A DNA stretch of 42,908 bases from NCBI GenBank assembly GCA_029255845.1, contig JAJVLF010000001.1:1-42908 (forward strand), given 5' to 3'. The stretch's first letter is position 1. The number at the start of each line of letters is the position of its first letter. This document shows, one piece after another, positions 38,932 through 42,908 of this stretch. Made by a program: the position numbers and the translations under genes. Source of the stretch: Campylobacterota bacterium. GTDB taxonomy: Bacteria > Campylobacterota > Campylobacteria > Campylobacterales > JAJVLF01. The notes under the pieces were generated by a model, which had not been told where the DNA came from, made no database searches, and saw only the letters and a program-made list of their open reading frames with translations.

Positions 38932-40173
38932 TTATGATTTAGAAAGTGTCTTTTTATATTCTTCAATGTCGATATGATTTCTCGCTACACCTGAGTCCAT
39001 AGCTGCTTTTGCTATCGCTGGAGTTACAAATTCTAGCACTCTTTTATCAAAAGGAGTTGGTATGATGTAGTCTTTTGAAAAAGATAAATCTTTATTATAA
39101 ATATCTTTTACATATTGTGGGACTTCCTCTCTTGCTAAATCAGCCAATGCCACAGATGCTGCCATTTTCATTTCTTCATTTATCACAGATGCTCTCACAT
39201 CAAGAGAGGCTCTAAAAATAAAAGGAAAACCTAAAACATTATTTACTTGATTAGGGTAATCACTTCTGCCAGTTCCTACGATAGCATTAGGAGCTACTTC
39301 AAGCACTTTTTCTGGTAATATCTCTGGTGTAGGATTTGCCATTGTTAAAACGATAGGAACTTCTACCATTGATTTGATTTGCTCTTGGCTCACACTGTTA
39401 GCAGAAGATAATCCTAAAAATACATCAGCATTTTTAAATACATCATCCACAGTAAATTCTCCATCTCTTGCGAAGCTTTGTTTTTGAGGGCTTAAATTTT
39501 CTCTTGAGGTAGTAATTACACCACTTCTATCTATCATAAAAATATTTGTAACTCCTAAAGCCTTATACATATTCCCACAAGATACAGCTGAAGCTCCTGC
39601 ACCTCTTATTACGACCTTTAAATCACTATATTTTTTATCTACTAATTTGACGGCATTAATAAGTCCTGCTGTAGATATGATAGCCGTGCCGTGCTGGTCA
39701 TCGTGCATTAATGGAATATCTAATTCTTTAATTAGCCTCTGCTCGATACCAAAACATTCAGGAGCTTTGATGTCTTCTAAATTAATAGCACCAAAAGAAA
39801 TAGATATTTTTTTAATTATATCAATCAATTTATCAGGGTCTTTCTCATCAATGCAAATATCAATAGCATCAACATCTGCAAATTTTTTAAATAATGCACA
39901 TTTACCTTCCATTACAGGCTTAGAAGCTAATGCTCCTATATCTCCTAGTCCTAAAACAGCCGTCCCATTTGATATAACCGCTACTAGAGAAGCTCTTGTA
40001 GTGTATTCAAATGCTTTTTCTGGCTCATTTTCTATCAAGGTGCAAACTTCCGCAACCCCTGGAGAATATGCAATAGAAAGATCTTTTTGAGTATCCATAG
40101 CCTTAGTGCAATGAATTCCTACTTTTCCTTTTTTGTGATAATCTAAAACTTCTTGAGAAGTGTATAATTTCAT
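38932..40173 (-). CDS. NAD(P)-dependent malic enzyme
   Basis: SIAYSPGVAEVC, GTAVLGLGDIGALASKPVMEGK, MHDDQHGTAII, VIRGAGASAVSCGNMYKALG. Confidence 0.93.
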   Translation of the reverse strand: MKLYTSQEVLDYHKKGKVGIHCTKAMDTQKDLSIAYSPGVAEVCTLIENEPEKAFEYTTRASLVAVISNGTAVLGLGDIGALASKPVMEGKCALFKKFADVDAIDICIDEKDPDKLIDIIKKISISFGAINLEDIKAPECFGIEQRLIKELDIPLMHDDQHGTAIISTAGLINAVKLVDKKYSDLKVVIRGAGASAVSCGNMYKALGVTNIFMIDRSGVITTSRENLSPQKQSFARDGEFTVDDVFKNADVFLGLSSANSVSQEQIKSMVEVPIVLTMANPTPEILPEKVLEVAPNAIVGTGRSDYPNQVNNVLGFPFIFRASLDVRASVINEEMKMAASVALADLAREEVPQYVKDIYNKDLSFSKDYIIPTPFDKRVLEFVTPAIAKAAMDSGVARNHIDIEEYKKTLSKS

Positions 40174-40366
40174 TTTATTCCTTAATTTATATTTATGCTA
40201 AATGATACCATTTTAAAGGAAAAATTATTATTAAAAAGTGGGAGTATTATTATAGAAAGAATCTTGCAAATACTAAAGCAAAATATATTCCTATTTAATC
40301 AACTTTTCAAGATATTAATGTTAAAATCCAATGAATTCAATTTAATCTTATATAAAGAAAAGAAAA

Positions 40367-40780
40367 ATGGAAGAATATGAGCTAAAACAAGAGATGTTGA
40401 GTGAGTTAATTGAGGAATTAAAACTAGATGGGATTAAGTTTATTTTTTTAGATGGTCTAGTGGGTAGTGGGAAAACTACTTTGGTTAAAGAGATGGCTCT
40501 TTATTTTAAAATTAAAAGTGATGTTACATCTCCTACATTTTCTTTTGTTAATGAATATGAGGATAGGCTTTTTCATTATGATATGTATAATATTGATTTA
40601 GATAAATTTATCAATATAGGGCTTTTGGATAATTTAGATAAAGATGGTGTTCATATTTTTGAATGGGGGAGTGAGTTGTTTAAGGATATGATTAGAAATT
40701 TAGGGTTTGATATTTTATCTATTAAGATAGAAACTTTAAAAGATGAGAATAAAAGAGTTTATAAGGTGATTTATGGGTAG
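40367..40780 (+). CDS. tsaE: tRNA t6A37 threonylcarbamoyladenosine biosynthesis ATPase
   Basis: LDGLVGSGKTTLVKEMA, VTSPTFSFVNEY, FHYDMY, FEWGSEL. Confidence 0.93.
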   Translation: MEEYELKQEMLSELIEELKLDGIKFIFLDGLVGSGKTTLVKEMALYFKIKSDVTSPTFSFVNEYEDRLFHYDMYNIDLDKFINIGLLDNLDKDGVHIFEWGSELFKDMIRNLGFDILSIKIETLKDENKRVYKVIYG

Positions 40781-41495
40781 CTTACAAGCGAAAAATATAG
40801 AAAAGTTTTATGGGAATAAAAAAGTTATTCACGATATAAGCATAGAGATAAATTCAGGTGAGATTGTAGGTTTGCTTGGTCCAAATGGGGCTGGGAAAAC
40901 TACTATGTTTTATATTATTTGTGGGTTATTGAAATCTTCTAAGGGGGAGATTTTTATTAATGATGATGATATATCTAATATGCCATTTTTTGAAAGAGCT
41001 GAAATGGGGATTGGGTATTTGCCTCAGGAGGCTTGTATTTTTAGGGATTTATCTGTGGAAGATAATCTAAATATCGCTGCTGAAATATCAATACAAAATA
41101 AAACCTTAAGACATAAAAAAATAGAAGAAGTTTTAAGTATATTTAAAATAGAGCCTATAAGAAAGGCATTAGGAAGCTCTGTAAGTGGGGGAGAGAGAAG
41201 AAGAGTTGAGATAGCTAGAATGATGATTGCTAATCCTGAGTTTTTATTATTTGATGAGCCATTTGCTGGTATAGACCCTGTGAGTGTGCATGATATAAAA
41301 GATGTGATTAAGGGGCTTTCAAAAGATAATATCGGAATGCTTATTACTGATCATAGTGTTCGTGATATTTTGGATTTATGTGATAGAGTTTATGTGGTGC
41401 GAAATGGTTATATTATCGTCAATGGGACTACTGAAGATGTTTTAAATAATGAAATAGTAAAAGAGCATTATCTTGGAGATGACTTTAATCTATGA
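40773..41495 (+). CDS. lptB: LPS export ABC transporter ATP-binding protein
   Basis: GLLGPNGAGKTTMFYIICG, GIGYLPQEACIFRDLSVEDNL, SVSGGERRRVEIARMM, LLFDEPFAGIDPVSV. Confidence 0.95.
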   Translation: MGSLQAKNIEKFYGNKKVIHDISIEINSGEIVGLLGPNGAGKTTMFYIICGLLKSSKGEIFINDDDISNMPFFERAEMGIGYLPQEACIFRDLSVEDNLNIAAEISIQNKTLRHKKIEEVLSIFKIEPIRKALGSSVSGGERRRVEIARMMIANPEFLLFDEPFAGIDPVSVHDIKDVIKGLSKDNIGMLITDHSVRDILDLCDRVYVVRNGYIIVNGTTEDVLNNEIVKEHYLGDDFNL

Positions 41496-42766
41496 TGCTT
41501 AAGCAAAACCTCAATCCTGCTATAAAAGGCAAGCTATCTAATACATTAAAAACATATTTACCTTATCTTCAAGCACCAATTACTGATCTTGAAGAGATGG
41601 TGGAAGAATTTAAGCAAGATAATCCTATGGTGGATATTAAAGAAAGTGGCTTCAAAGATAAAGCAAAAAGTAAAGAGCTTTTTGAAGGCAGAAAAACGAG
41701 AAATAGTAATATGGAAGCGATAGAAAAGCTCACCATAAACAAAGATAGCCTATTTGATAAAATATACACTCAAATACAAGCTCCATTATTTCCGACTGAG
41801 TCATCGCTAGAAGTAGCAAGATACATTATAGATGACATAGATGAAAAAGGATATTTTACAGGGGATTTAGAAGAAATAGCAGAAAAATGCTCTACTGATT
41901 CATCTTTTGTTAATAAAATAAGAAAACGATTTTCTAATTTAGAACCCACAGGAATAGGAGCTATCAACCTCAAAGAATCATATATGTTTCAATTAGAGTC
42001 CCTAGAAAATATCTCAGATGAAACATATACGACTTGCTCCACATTAATAGAAAACTTAGATAAAATACACTCATATAAAAAGCTCCCATTTTATACCCAA
42101 TCTACCACTCTTATAAAGCATTTCAATAATCCCCCAGCTATCGAGTATCTAGGTGAAGATATTTTTATTATCCCTGATTTGATAATTAATATCAATGATG
42201 ATAATGATATAAAGATAGATTTGAATAATGATTATTATCCATCCATCCACATAGATACTCAAGGAGTAGGAGTCGATAAAGATAATAGTTTCATAAAAGA
42301 GCAAATAAGAAATGCGAATAATCTAATATCTGCCATAGATATGAGAAAAGCCACTTTAAGAAAAGTAGGAAATATGATTTTAGAATATCAATTTGATTTC
42401 TTCTTTTACGGAAAAGAAATAAAGCCTATGAAGCTAGCCGACATAGCACAAGATTTGGATTACAACCCATCAACCATATCAAGAGCCATATCAAATAAAT
42501 ACATAGAATGCTCCCAAGGAGTAATCCCAATAAAAAGCTTTTTTACCACATCACTAGATGCTGAATCTGAAACATCAAGCACAGCTATAAAAAATCACAT
42601 AAAAGAATTGATCTCTAAAGAAAACAAAGACAAACCTTTAAGCGATGTAAAAATTTTAGCCAAAGTAGAAGAAAAATTTAAAATTAAAATAGTCCGTAGA
42701 ACGATAACAAAATACAGACAAAGTATGAATATTGGGAGTTCTTCAGATAGGAAGAAATATATATAA
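41492..42766 (+). CDS. rpoN: RNA polymerase sigma-54 factor
   Basis: MMLKQNLNPAIKGKLSNTLKTYLPYLQAPITDLEEMVEEFKQDNPMVDI; MKLADIAQDLDYNPSTISRAISNKYIECSQGVIPIKSFF; C-term ARRTVTKYR-like VRRTITKYRQSMNI RpoN box. Confidence 0.94.
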   Translation: MMLKQNLNPAIKGKLSNTLKTYLPYLQAPITDLEEMVEEFKQDNPMVDIKESGFKDKAKSKELFEGRKTRNSNMEAIEKLTINKDSLFDKIYTQIQAPLFPTESSLEVARYIIDDIDEKGYFTGDLEEIAEKCSTDSSFVNKIRKRFSNLEPTGIGAINLKESYMFQLESLENISDETYTTCSTLIENLDKIHSYKKLPFYTQSTTLIKHFNNPPAIEYLGEDIFIIPDLIININDDNDIKIDLNNDYYPSIHIDTQGVGVDKDNSFIKEQIRNANNLISAIDMRKATLRKVGNMILEYQFDFFFYGKEIKPMKLADIAQDLDYNPSTISRAISNKYIECSQGVIPIKSFFTTSLDAESETSSTAIKNHIKELISKENKDKPLSDVKILAKVEEKFKIKIVRRTITKYRQSMNIGSSSDRKKYI

Positions 42767-42798
42767 AGCTTCTATTAAGACAAAAACCCCAAAATAAA

Positions 42799-42857
42799 AG
42801 GGTCTGGTAACAACCCACTACTTATTTCTTAAAAGTAGTGGGTTGTTACCAGACCCT
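42799..42857. repeat. Perfect 25-bp inverted repeat downstream of rpoN
   Basis: AGGGTCTGGTAACAACCCACTACTT-N9-AAGTAGTGGGTTGTTACCAGACCCT. Confidence 0.92.
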
Positions 42858-42858
42858 A

Positions 42859-42908
42859 AAATGCATTGGGCTATTGATTATAATACTCCTGATGAAGTTT
42901 ATTATAAA
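42859..42908 (+). mobile_element. Partial IS3-type (rve) transposase C-terminus, cut by the window edge
   Basis: Frame reads KMHWAIDYNTPDEVYYK, matching the xLDYxTPxEVYY end of IS3-family OrfB. Confidence 0.45.

Noticed and set aside
40195-40380. 61-aa ORF upstream of tsaE
   Set aside because: Low-complexity AT-rich frame in an intergenic region, no motif; likely spurious.

Overview
AT-rich 42.9 kb chromosomal window, probably from a Campylobacterota-like genome (inferred from gene content and order such as dut-greA-purQ-purS-purC-ctpA and tsaE-lptB-rpoN, not from a search). From about 0.65 to 40.2 kb essentially all credible genes are on the minus strand. Core genes recognised: ksgA, an RluA-family synthase, rsmD, dut, greA, purQ/S/C, a CtpA-type protease, tRNA-Ser(GCU), lpxK, mrp/apbC, thiC, a fatty acid desaturase, a FapA/DUF342 protein, lon, a BamD-like lipoprotein, malic enzyme, tsaE, lptB and rpoN. 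Two regions stand out. (1) An uninterrupted 7.4 kb ORF (2178-9560, 2460 aa) with canonical flagellin termini around about 16 tandem ~100-aa beta-rich repeats that look like those of giant surface adhesins. It contains a flagellin-IN-like insertion, appears to start at TTG, and is followed after 18 bp by a small putative outer-membrane protein. (2) A defence-like block at 21.6-28.1 kb: a Roc-COR GTPase whose N-terminus is an Ala/Ser/Tyr-rich region encoded by a hexanucleotide-type tandem repeat, overlapping a Schlafen-AlbA_2/HATPase gene, next to a compact restriction-modification-like cluster (Dam-class methylase, overlapping endonuclease candidate, HTH protein, small ORF, second methylase). 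Also noted: a repairable frameshift in an Rpn-family nuclease, long perfect palindromes at 3' ends of genes, a partial IS3-type transposase at the right edge, and a flavoprotein lacking the usual redox cysteines. No rRNA or CRISPR array was seen. All homology calls are by eye from motifs; no database search was run.
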